This document shows positions 12,921 to 24,846 of a DNA stretch of 64,000 bases, in pieces (position 1 is the stretch's first letter; the number at the start of each line of letters is the position of its first letter). Location of the stretch: contig OX940871.1 of NCBI GenBank assembly GCA_954871525.1, forward strand, positions 806,001-870,000. Reading direction: 5' to 3'. This DNA is from Parietaria judaica (taxonomy: Eukaryota; Streptophyta; Magnoliopsida; Rosales; Urticaceae). The notes under the pieces were generated by a model. The model had not been told where the DNA came from. It saw only the letters and a program-made list of their open reading frames with translations, and did no database searches. A program made the position numbers and the translations under genes.

Positions 12921-14669
12921 TCAGTATATGTATACAAAAATATCTACAAAAAAATCTTGCTTTTGTACAAACCCTAATGCTAATCCTTAATATCATGAAA
13001 AGAGTGTTGAATTAGTTGATCCGACAGAGCAAAAGGTGGGAAATGGATCTGATACGCTATTAAGAGAATAATAAATTAATTATTAGTTTACAAAAAGAAA
13101 TTATACTATATAGTATATAATATATATATATTGCTAACTTGTGCATGTGAAATAGCAGACCTGTCTTCACAAAGCTTTTTCATTAACTAAGTTTAATATT
13201 GACAATCTTTTTCTTTTATACCTAAAAAGGTATTAATTAGTGGTAATTAATAATTATGATTTGATCTATGTGATTGTGTTCTAGATGATCATGATTAAAC
13301 CAACTATTTGAAACCGTGTGTGGTGACACGTGTAAGAATGAATAATGAGATTTAGTATTGTTCTTATTGAGCTTTAATAATAATGATAAGGTGTATGTAT
13401 ACATATATCATACTTATATATAGCTGGAATTCCAATACATTCTTGCTAATCTGACCATATTTAGCTATATTAAACGAAAAAATAATTTATTTAAACTTAT
13501 TTGCTTTATTACTGTAATTAAATAGTATAATATTTTATCATTATTCATAAAATAAAGAACTGTAAATTTAACATATAATTAATTCTTAAAGTAATTAATA
13601 GCATATATTAAATACATAAAATGAATAAACTTACTTTTTTAATTGCGTCTTACGAGATCTCGTATCGTTCTCGTCGTATTCACCCGTTATCATATCTATA
13701 ATTAAAATCGATCTAAACTCAATTATTTTGTGTCGTAATAATTTCTCGTACGGGCTTAAATTGTCATCCCCAAAGGCCAAAGTAATGCTATTTCTCTAAC
13801 CTCTAGAGATTTTGTATTCCAACAAATATATATATATATCCTATTCAGAGACCTCAATTTAATATAGATAGGGCCAATATATGACTAAAAAATTAAATAA
13901 AAAAATAGTTGGAGTCTTGGAAATTGATAAATGATGCATGTGCGACCCAATTAATTTTGTCGTAATGCCTACCATAATTAAATTCAACCTCATGATTTAG
14001 TAATTCTTTTTCTTTGAAACCAAAAACACATTTCAATACACAAGTTCAATTACTCAAAAGATAAATTTCAATAATCTTATGGCCTATTTTTGTTAATATT
14101 TATTTTCATGCGAGTCTAATGAGAAAACTCGATGGGATTTTTTTTTCTTTTTTTTTCAATTTAGACCTCGCTATTTTTGTCCACCTCTTAGAGTTTGTGA
14201 CTTGCATCGGATTTTTTTAGTCCGATCCTTTCTAAGGTAACACTTTTAGATTACAGTTGATTCTTCTTTTTCGCCCATAAGATTAGATTTTTATAGGCTC
14301 CAATAACGATTCGAGTACAAGAAACCGGCCAACGAAAATTCACCGAAAAGACGAATCCCTTTTTCACTATATTGCGATTACCGAAACGAGAATAGCAACG
14401 ACCTTCCTTCGGAAGTACGGTTGAGAAGATAGCCATGACGCAAAGGGAGAAATAACTAAATAAAACGACAAAAACGGACTCACAACTATCATTTTGCTAT
14501 TGATTTATAACCACCAAATATTATGTTCTATACATTGCAAGTTTAATTTAGGACAAAGAATGTGACGAACAAGCATAAGTAATGGTTTATAGCAAGCTTT
14601 ATTTCTTACATTAGCATATTATAACACATAGTTGGTGAGATTGATACCAAATACAAGAGCTACAAGAGT
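10777..14669. other. Intergenic, no gene recognised
   Basis: AT-rich DNA without a supported gene. Short frames occur but show no domain. A microsatellite lies near 12889-12921. Around 11740-12060 the sequence repeatedly reads CCGGAATTC/CCGAAT-like words, as in decayed plant MITEs, but no ends could be fixed. A 61-codon frame at 14251-14436 (-) has no recognisable family. Confidence 0.45.
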
Positions 14670-16522
14670 CTACAATGGAGCTTTGGCGGGTGTACCAGCG
14701 TCGCGGGGATACTTCTTTGGCGTGGGCCGCGACTTCCGGCATACGACGGCGGTTCTTTGTCCATGTGGACTATGCGATTCCACTGTGTAGAGATTATCAA
14801 AGTTATTAGGGAGCTAAGTTCAATATTATTATTATACATAGTCTCAAAAGGTGTAATTAAGTTGAAATTATCATTTTGGGGCATTAACAAGCCGGGCGAT
14901 TTTGACGTCACAGATTACGAATCGAAGTCGATTTATCGTTTTAGAATGGCAGAAAGTAAAGGCTGCATATAGTCTTAGCGTCTTCCATTAATACTAATAT
15001 CGAGTCCATAATTGCAAACATACCGGAACTTATTTGCAATAGAGATGCACCCATTTTTCCGATCGCTCTCTCTGCATTCTTTACTTCTTCCTGCTCGTGT
15101 GTTTTTATACAAAAACACCCGTTGTTCATACTTATTAACACATAAATTAATTAAATTATCCGAGGAGAGAAAGGAAATTTTCTTCAAAAAACGCACCTTG
15201 GGATCGTGGCCCTTTGCAGCCACAAATAAACCGCCAACTCGAACAAGGGGAAGACAATACTCAGCTTAGCATCAACCAAAACCAGTATAAGTCTCATAGA
15301 TACACACCTTAGAAGATACATGCACTTAAATATAATGTTTTTCAATAGTTACCTAGCACTCTCAGTTCCGCAACTGCTCTAGCAACGGCGACGTCGAATT
15401 GCTCTCTGAGCAACTCACTCCGGCCCAAATCCTGTTCTCGAAAAACAGCTTTTCATCAATGAGAATGAAGGCCAATTCACTTATTTCATTGCCAACTTAA
15501 GCATACCGAATTACCACCGGGAAACCGTCGGCTAAATTTTCTAGCCAATTTCAAGACCGTGTCATCTAAAACCACCATAAAACCAAACAGTTTTCAAAAA
15601 TCGAACAAAGTTTCTGATAATTGAGCTATTTGCTAGATTATCACATGAAAGAGTGGCGAAACCGGGACCAGAAACCAGTATTTTAGTCCCGATTCCGATT
15701 TTGTTACAACTCTGTTACCAGTATCGGTCTTGTAAAACCGTTTTTTTTTTGGTAACCGGGACTGGTATATACCAGTTCCGGGTCTGTTACAAGTTACACC
15801 CGGTCATGATCCGAGTTCTCAAAATACCGGCTTACGAAACGTTGACGGTAATTGGTATCGAAGAAGCGAGTTTTACCTCTGCTCTTCCTCTGACAACTTG
15901 AACATTGGACAAACCAACATGACCGATCACATGCTCCAAGAAAACGCACCGCTTGTTCATGGACTCCATCAGAGTAACCTCCCAATCTGTTCACACCAAA
16001 AAATAGAATCAGTGACAATCCAAACACGATTCCGAAATCCGAGACGATGCAATCGCAATTTACCGGCGCAGGCAATGGCCAGGATCACTCCGGGAAGGCC
16101 AGCGCCGCTGCCAACATCCACAACGCTGAGACCGTCGCATGAGGCGCCGCAGCGGGAAGCGAGGTACGAGCTCCGGATCGGAGCCGCGATCGCCAGCGAG
16201 TCCTCGACGTGCCTCTCCATCACCGCGCTCGCCTCCGTCACTGCCGTCAGATTCATCCTCTGAAAAAAAAAATCATTAATTTTCCGTCGCTTTCTCGGCG
16301 TCCAAACGGACTCGTCGCAGCACAGACGCCGACCTGATTCCATTGGAGAAGAGCTTCGACGTAGAGGTGGACCTGGTCCTTCTGGAGAGGACTCAGAGCT
16401 TCGAAGCTTGAAGATCTGGGCGTGGGTGAGGCTAGGGTTTCGAATCTTCTGGTTGTGATCGGAAAGTGTTTGAAGAAAGTCGTGACTGAGAATAACGGAA
16501 CTGAGCTTCGACACAGAAGCAT
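14670..16522 (-). CDS. rsmG: RsmG/GidB 16S rRNA (guanine-N7) methyltransferase, seven exons
   Basis: Exons on the minus strand: 16522-16334, 16259-16064, 15986-15877, 15431-15353, 15264-15197, 15090-15024 and 14782-14670. They total 822 nt (273 aa plus stop), all with GT-AG borders and matching phases. The family transfers a methyl group from SAM to N7 of a guanine in the 530 loop of small-subunit rRNA (G527 in E. coli). Exon 2 carries NLTAVTE (about 66-72), RHVEDSLA (79-86) and the SAM-binding VVDVGSGAGLPGVILAIA (109-126). Exon 3 continues with DWEVTLMESMNKR and VVRGRAE. The first 45 residues are rich in Ser, Thr, Arg and Phe and lack acidic residues until late, suiting a plastid or mitochondrial transit peptide. 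The C-terminus is basic and Pro-rich. I chose the MLLCRSS start because it gives the transit-like leader in phase with exon 2. Confidence 0.9.
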
Positions 16523-16531
16523 TTTCGCGCC

Positions 16532-16563
<32 letters not shown>

Positions 16564-19500
16564 ATTTTTGGCACAATGATGAATGTTAGTTATGCCGTTA
16601 TGATATGAATAATTTGGGCCTTTTTGGGCCCATGATGAGTGGGATAGGCCCAATAAAGCTGGTTGATGACGTGGCTTTGAGGTGATTACTTTGTGATCTT
16701 GTGATTAATTTATTTAGAAAAAATCATTGGATCCGGACTAATCATTTTTTCAAGATAACGAAAAAGTATTTTTTTTTTTTAATTTTGAAATATTGTAGAG
16801 TTATTTTTTACCTTTTTAATTAAAATTTTGTTTCAAATTAAATATACAAATTAACAAAAAGTTAAACCATATCGGAAAGAAGAAAAAAAAAAACCGATTG
16901 ACAGACTCATTTCATAAACTAAATTGTAAAATTAATCAAAATATCCGAAAGTCAGACCATTTGGGCTAAACACAAAAAAAGATTCAGCCCAAACTATCAA
17001 CACAAAAAAGCTAAACTTAAAAGGCACAAAAAAAAAATGTATTGATACTTGAGCATATCACATGTAATTATGTGACAATGTGTATAGTTCATAATGTTTA
17101 TATCTATATATATATATGATATTATTGCAAAACGCAAGAAGCTTTACAGAAAGAAAGAAAGAATGTCAAGTGTCAACCCACTTTCTTGAGGGCAATGATG
17201 GTCTCTGGATTTAGGGCAACCAAATGGGCCACACTCGAAGAAAGGCACTTTCTTTTTTAGAGGTCACCACCAACATTTCTGGGTTTGTACATATGTGGGC
17301 CCACTTTGGGTTTGTCACATTAGCTGGTATATATTTCTCACTTAATTTTGAGAATAATTTTTTTTTTTTTTTTATAGTTTTACACCATTTAGTTTGTGTT
17401 AGGTGTTTATCAGTAATCCCGTTAAACATTAACGGATCCGGTTCCGCATTTTCCAATGCCTCGTGAGATCGGAATCGGTAATTTTGGTTGGTGTAATTTA
17501 TATATTTTTTTTCGGTTCATAATTATGTATATTCGAAGAAACATCCTCATTGGTCGAATTCATGTTGAAACATGAATTGACATTTCCATTTAAAAAAATA
17601 TATAATATATACTTAAACTAATTATTGATCTAGTAATCCGACGATCCGGATTAAACGAACATAATTTATATTTTATAAGAAAAAAGGGATTCGGGAGTTC
17701 TGGAACGGATTTTTTTATTAGTCCATAACTTCTTCTTCTTCTTCTTTTTCTAAAAAAACAAACTTTATTTAGTGCACAAAGGCTTGTGTTTGTGAAGTAA
17801 AGGAAAATTGTAAAGTGGGTGTAGTATATACATGGAGTTACTTTTTGGATGAATATGCAATTTTCACTTTTATGTGATGATCCAACAAGGTTAAAGTGAA
17901 AGAGAAAAGGGACATGACATATTGAAATAAAAATTTGTTTGATGTTAGAGTAAAAAAAAATTCAATCTCAATTGATTTTTTTTTCTCAATAATAATAATT
18001 TTTTTACTTGTTTGGGTCACAAAGCTTAATAAAGGAGAAAAGGAGTGGAACAAAAGGCTGGTTTCATGTCGGAGACTTTATCAGAGGTCAAAGGTAAGTC
18101 ATTGGACCAAAAGATCCTTTAAAGGGTGATTTATAAACTCTAAGTCTAAGGTATGGCCTACTTATTATTCTCATATGTCAATAATCTATACGGTTAATTT
18201 GTCTACCAATCTTTTATTTTTATTTTTATCTTATTTATGCATATGGTTTTCATGAGCCGGCCGGATCTAGCGAATTGAGTGAAATGGTGAAAACGGTTCC
18301 AAAACTCGAATTTCGGAATATGAGATTGCGATTATGTTGTGCAATTACAATCGAATGTATATGGATAAAGTTTTATCCCGAACACGCGGGGAGGATTTAA
18401 TTTTATTGTCTCGTAAGTCATTTAGTACTTCGATCGTCAATATTTTGCATTGAAATTTTATTGGACTATGCCGTCAAGTAATTCAATATAATAATATGCC
18501 TAGAGTCACTTAAAACTCAAAACCGACCCTAATTTATACATAAAAAAAATCCTTAACTTACTTTATTATTACATGGTTCATCTGAAGCGATAAGTTGAAA
18601 TTTGTTTTCCTATGTTTTTCTAACATACATACTTACATCTAGAACTCGGCGAACTTTATATCAAAGTTTGTTCAACATTCAAAATGGAATTTACCCCGTC
18701 AAATCTAATATCAAGTTCATCCATTCGAATCACGGATCGTCTTTTCTTTTTTATTTAAGCGTTACAAAGTTTGAACTCTATTTCTTGACTATGAATCTTT
18801 CCTATAATTAAGCTCTAATGCAATGTTTACATTAGTTATCTTCTCGAGGCATTAATGTGATTAAAAGAATAATACATGAGCTGTTTTTGAGGAGAATAAA
18901 CCGGTTTAGGTTTTTGGGGGTGAAAAAGTGATAAAATGGAAACAAAAAGAGTGGTGTGAAAAGATGTTTCAAAGAAAAATAAATATAAAATAATAAATAC
19001 AATGTTGCTGGTTGATTAGTACTTTGAGATTGAAGATAATCAGAAACACAAGAGAGTGTCGTACTAAAGCAAAAATAAAGACACACGATCGATTCAGAAT
19101 ATGCTTTATTTTGGGAATCTCATTCCTATGTCTCCAACACTACCATCAATAAAATTAGGGTTTTTAGGGTATATATACTCGCGTTGTACTTAATTGTGCC
19201 GGTATAGACTCAATTATTATTTTTACTAGCATATATACTTAAATTCAATTTTATTATGGCTTCAATGTACCCAAATTCAATTTTCGTTATGGTTTCAATT
19301 CATTCTGTGTTTTTTTCTTAAACGACATTAACTGGTACTATATTTAAGTACTTTCGTGACTCGTTTTTTTTTTCTTTTTCTTTGAATCGTCTCTTTTCTT
19401 TCTCTAAAATTCAAAATCTTAGAAATATCGACTTTATCGTCTAATCCTTAATCCATGGCAAACGAGTCCTCATCGGCAGTCATAGGAATAAATTTCTTAA

Positions 19501-20475
19501 TTTTTTTTATAGACATTACTTAAATCGTCATATCTATTCTAATCTATTATATAAAGATACTAAACCAAAAAAAAAAAATACACTTATAGAAAGGTGATAA
19601 GGCACAAATACAAGATTCCGATATGGTCAAATTTATGAAGTTAACTCAAATAGTGAAGAATATTCAGATCAAAATAATAATAAAAAAAAATTATAGTAAA
19701 GCTATAAAATAGAGAATTCCCTTTTGTTTTTACCCTCTTGAGAGATTAATAAAGTAATATCACATTTTGACAACATACTTGTCTGCACTTGGATTCACCA
19801 AAACTGCTTTTTTTCGCAGGCCTAAACTAATTATAATTTATTAATCTCATAAATAAGTTAATAACAGCATGAATATTTATTTAATTCACACAATAAAAAA
19901 GAAAAGTAACATTATTCAGTCTCCACTGTCATTCCTGAGTCCAATGATTCCTCTGCGATTCTTTCATTCAGTATATGTTATCTCTTATATATAATATTAT
20001 ACATATATATACATGAATTATATAATATATATAATGATATACATATAGACATGTGTGGTCTGCAAAATTCCAACTTTAGCTAAAACCAATAAAGCCTTAA
20101 CGATTTTATCAATACTTCACAAAAAGTCTTTTACTGTACTCAAATGGAAAATAATTCAAAAAGTAATTGCTATAAATAATAATTATTGTGTATAAAAACT
20201 ATTTTATAGACATGCATATATATAAATGTATGAAAATTGATAATAAAGATGAGAAAAATATCAAATCATGAATCTTATAAATTATAATCCACTATGAGAT
20301 GATGATGTTTTTTAGTGAATTGTCTCCCACAATGTCCCTTGAGAATGTCAACTAATAAGATAAACTTATATAGTTTTGATGTCTCATCTCATCACAAGAT
20401 AAATAACCATTTAATTCCTGATTAAATCGGAATAATAGTAAACTATTAATACTATTATTGCAAAATGCAAAGTAA

Positions 20476-20478
<3 letters not shown>

Positions 20479-20525
<47 letters not shown>

Positions 20526-20676
20526 GGGTTAATAGCACCGTAAGTTCTTAATATATTGGTTTTTGCGATGATCGCATAAAACTTAAATTCATTTTTAGAG
20601 TTAAAGTTTTTACTTTGTATTTTTTTATTTTTTTCGGGCAATGTATTTTAGACGTACCGCACATCTAAAATTGTAT

Positions 20677-20712
<36 letters not shown>
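20479..20712. repeat. Two (TA)n microsatellites
   Basis: Alternating TA runs at 20479-20522 and 20681-20712, separated by ordinary AT-rich DNA. Confidence 0.9.
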
Positions 20713-20717
<5 letters not shown>

Positions 20718-20877
20718 AGGAAATTTTAAAGAAGTAAAATAGTAGAACCTTATAATTTATGTAGTACTAAAAAAAAGTTTCAATATATATATACACATAT
20801 ATATATATAACTTTTACCTATAAACATGAAGAAAGTTAATTTCTCTTAAGAACAAAAGCTAGACCTAGCTAATACAT

Positions 20878-21538
20878 GAGAGAGAGAGAGGAATATTGCA
20901 CATTGGATAAGAGTTGTGTTATAACTTTCAACCCAAAGCAATCATCATGATCTCTCTCTCAAACCCTAATTTTTAGTCTCTCTCTCTCCATTTTGGTCTG
21001 ACTCTCTCTCTCTTTCTTCAACCAATATCATCATTACCCACTTCATCACTCCCAAACCCTATTATTATTCCTTTATCATCATCATCACCACCACCATCAT
21101 CATCATGATGATGATAATCCTCCATTATCATGACCCTCACCAAGAACAAGCTCAAATAGAAAAGAGCAAGAAGAAGAGCAAGAAGAAGAAAAGGAAGAAG
21201 AAGAACAGAAGGTTATTCAGAAACCCTAGCTTTTGATATTGGTGATATATATTCAGAATATATATCATTGATTATGAAGAAACATTTTATGTGTTTCTTC
21301 ACTCACAAGAGCAAAAAAAAAGCTTAGATCACTCATGGGGAATCAAGCATCTTGGTCCGATCATTTGCTAGATATATATGATTATCATCATCATATATCA
21401 TCAAGCAAATTATCATTTTTAATATCTGTATTTTTTTTTCACATATTTTTATTATTATTATTTCCTTATTTTCTTGGGAAATTATGGTACATGTGGGAGT
21501 TTGTTTATGATCTTCATCCCCTTGTCAAAGTTAATTAA
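20878..21538 (+). other. Transcript-leader-like region with a 67-codon frame
   Basis: Dense CT-rich tracts (CTCTCTCTC at about 20950-21015), AAACCCTA motifs, an ATC/CCA-rich stretch and then a GAAGAAGAG-type purine tract (21155-21210) resemble the 5' leader of a plant transcript. The first sizeable frame after it (21335-21538) begins MGNQASWSDHL and contains a hydrophobic segment (about residues 25-50, LSFLISVFFFHIFLLLLF). I recognise no family for it. It may be a small membrane peptide, the first exon of a gene I cannot follow, or a non-coding transcript. Confidence 0.25.
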
Positions 21539-22156
21539 TCTTGATTATTTGTCTCTTAATTATCTTTTTTTTTTTTTTTTGCTTGTTCTGTTCAATCATA
21601 TATGAATATTATTAGCCATAATATTTTTGCAGAAAGAATATAATGGCGTGTAATAATAATGTTTTATTTCTATTAAATTTAGTAATTAGTTTCTTGAAAG
21701 CTAGCTTTGACATGGATATGTATTTGAGTGTCGTTTGGAATTGGTCTCTATTTATTTCTTTTTTGGGTAGTTTTTAATTGAAAAGATAGATTAAGAAACA
21801 TATTTATTTGGACCATCTAATAAATTCTCTTGCCATTTTCGTGAAAGAATATGCAATCATATTTCTCCTGATCAAACCAGCTAAGTAATTCCGTACCACT
21901 CATGACGACGAGTGAGTATATATATATATATGTGTGTGTCTATAACTATATGTATATATATATCAGCAAATTTTTGGTCAGTTGATCTCATTATTCTCAG
22001 CTAACTAGGGTTTGTTTCTGATGAACCCTGATATATTATCTTTCTGAACATTTTTCAATTTCGTGTATGGCTGTGTTTGAAATTGAACTATATATATTTG
22101 TATATATAAGTTTAAATACTCAATTACGGGAGCTAGGCTCATACTGAATATACTAT

Positions 22157-22428
22157 CACTACTACAAATTGTAGCTTCAACGACGGACTTTCCACTTATC
22201 GTCATAACGGTTTCTTCATGGTGAGAAAGGAATTCGCACGACAGTTAACTTAAATAATTGTCGAGCAAATCTTACCGTTCTCCGCAACAAAACTTTTTTC
22301 CACTTTAGAAGAGTCTTACACGACTGTTTCCTAGAACCCGTGTCGCTACGATTATGGCATTTTACGCGAAGATATTTTACCGCCGTGTAAACTTTCTACA
22401 ATAGTTAAAATTGCCATGTAGTACTGTG
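22157..22428. mobile_element. CACTA-type MITE, 272 bp
   Basis: The left end is CACTACTACAAATTGTAG and the right end CCATGTAGTACTGTG, an imperfect terminal inverted repeat of the CACTA type. The flanks carry TAT at 22154-22156 and 22429-22431, the 3-bp duplication typical of CACTA (CMC/En-Spm) elements. The interior is rich in ACGACGG/CGTCG words like CACTA subterminal repeats. There is no coding capacity. Confidence 0.65.
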
Positions 22429-22431
22429 TAT

Positions 22432-22778
22432 TATAAATCTTTATATATGTTTTTTTTCATTTCACTATAAATATTTGATCTTTGACAGCTTTGACAGTTT
22501 CACACGTACGATTGTCATGTTCATGATTTAAACACAAAATTTATATTTTATACTTTTGTTTTTATGTAAAACAAAATGTAATATTCGAAATGATTTGGTG
22601 TACAATTATTCCAAAAGCTCAAGCTGACGGAATTTAGTTTCTCAATTCTTTTACATTAATGAAGTTCTCTTTTGATGGAGATATTTTCCCAAGATTCTTT
22701 TGACAAAATTAATTAGTAACTATTTATTCGCATGCTTGGTTAATTTTTCAACATGAATGACTACTTATTATACACAGT

Positions 22779-22841
<63 letters not shown>

Positions 22842-24846
22842 CAATGCAATATTTTATTTATAATTAAGAACATTGGGTTCTGTTAGCAGACATGAAATTA
22901 GAATTCATATTGTTTTAATTTAGTTTTACTCTATTGTGATATTTAGCAAGAAGTATATATTTGAAGCATTTTCTCATAAATCATCTTAGGGACATTTTTT
23001 TTGTGCGTCTAACTTTATAAATATAGGATAATATTCGGTCGGATTCTGTTTTTTTTTTTAATTATTATTATTATAAAAATGTAATTTTGATAAAATTCGG
23101 AACCAAAATATTCGGGTTCTTGACTTCCTATACTAAAGTGTACATATGTGTGTAAACCCTAGCTAGACAAGCATATTCCTCTAAAGTATAGATCTATTTT
23201 ATGTAAAACTCATGGAATAAAAAAAGATTTAATCCTAATTAAATGGGTTGATGAATATTAAAAAATTAAAGCTCTTACAGTTATTCCCACTTTAATCAAT
23301 GTCTCCAATGTATATAAAAAAATCTGATAAAGTGGTGAGAAAAAGGTACCAAATGGTCTTTTCTAGCTTTGATCAACCCAAAAAACATTTTATTGTTCTC
23401 TTATTCACAAATACAATACAATATTTGAATCCAATGAACTTTGTTGCCTCAGCTTTTTGCCTCACCCAAAATATGCCATTCTTTTGTCATGTACCCAATG
23501 ATGAGCATTCACATTTCTAATAAAATGAGAAATTATTTACCTTAATTTTAGAGTCGAAGAGCATTCCCGTCGGGCGGACTTGGCGAGCCCCCGAACTGAT
23601 TCCCGACAAGCAATTCTAATTTGAAGCGCGGGTAGCCGCGCCTGAATGTGGTTATGGGCAAGCTATATTGGGACATTTTCGAAATAGGTGGTTTTGCCCG
23701 CTTGATTTGATTTGATTAATTTTGTTTCAATTTTTTTTTCTTTTTTATGTATTGATGTATTCTTTACGTATATATGAGAAAACTATTTATGTAAATAAGT
23801 AAAAGAAAAAAAAAATTAAGATATTTAAGTGGTTTTGGTTTAGTTGTGTTACAGCACACAAACTCGCCCACCCATCACACACTAGTACCCGTGGCCCGAC
23901 AAAAAGCGGGCTCACCGATCCCGTGGATTGCCTAGTCTTTGCTTAGCCCAAACAATCTACGGGATTAGGCAAAATGGGTCTACCACTCGGGTCAAAGTCT
24001 ATATATATATATATATATATAGTTATTAGTTAGTACTTAGTACACTTACATCTATAAAACTCAAAGCCATTACAACATTAAATACACCCCAAACAAACTA
24101 ATAGTGACATAAATATCCAATATAACACACTCCAAATCCTATTAAATTCATTATAAATAATCAAACTTTTGAGAAGTAAAATATAAACAATGAGAATCTC
24201 AATCATGAAAAAAAAAATGCCATAAAAACATTTCAACCCCAAAAAAAAAAAATCAAGAGAAAATATTAATAACATATATCAGCAAAAAATGGCATTATTA
24301 TAAGCAAGCATAATTGCAAAAGAGTAAGTAATTTTCATCAAAATAATGTGACCAAAATCAAGAATATTGTGTTTAAAAGTCCGAATAGACCTTACTATGA
24401 TCTGTACATTACACCTCTCCAAAATTTTCAGGGGACTTTCAACAATTATAGACTACAACACATCAAGGAGATATATTCCTTTTTCTCCGTTTACCTAATT
24501 TCCCCGGTTGTAAGCGCTCCGTATTTTATGTCACAAACCACTGCCGATACGACCTTGTATTATTCTCTTTCCTCTTCCGAAAAAACCGTCACTGGAAAAT
24601 GTTTCTACAAAGTGATTCTTTCTTCCCGATTGCTCTGCCTTTAAAAAAAACTCCGATATACAACACTGCACTTTACACCGCGACCCGGGACTTCTACAAA
24701 ATCGTTTTTGCCTTCTCAGAGAACCCGTTTAACATTTCTTACCGTCTTTGAAACTAGTTTTGTCTCCGTCGGAGACCCGTTTTGTAAGTATATTTGTCTT
24801 GAGGATGAGTTAAGCAGGGATTAACGTGACCAGATTTACCCAAAAT
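22432..24846. other. Intergenic and 3' flank of the UCH-related gene
   Basis: A compound (AC)n(AT)n microsatellite lies at 22778-22836 and an (AT)n run at 24001-24020. GC-richer patches at 23560-23690 and 23880-23990 look like transposon remains but have no clear ends. The last 400 bases probably include the 3' untranslated region of the minus-strand UCH-related gene; a 98-codon plus-strand frame there is antisense to it. Confidence 0.45.
22778..22836. repeat. Compound (AC)n(AT)n microsatellite
   Basis: A run of AC units (22778-22796) passes directly into AT units through 22836. Confidence 0.95.

Larger units (their letters stand above)
16523..22153. other. Intergenic, upstream of the RsmG gene; no gene recognised
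   Basis: No supported coding gene. The first 100 bases past the RsmG start carry a run of ATTT units (16532-16568). Microsatellites of AT occur at 20479-20522 and 20681-20712. A transcript-like leader region at about 20880-21540 is listed separately. Confidence 0.45.
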
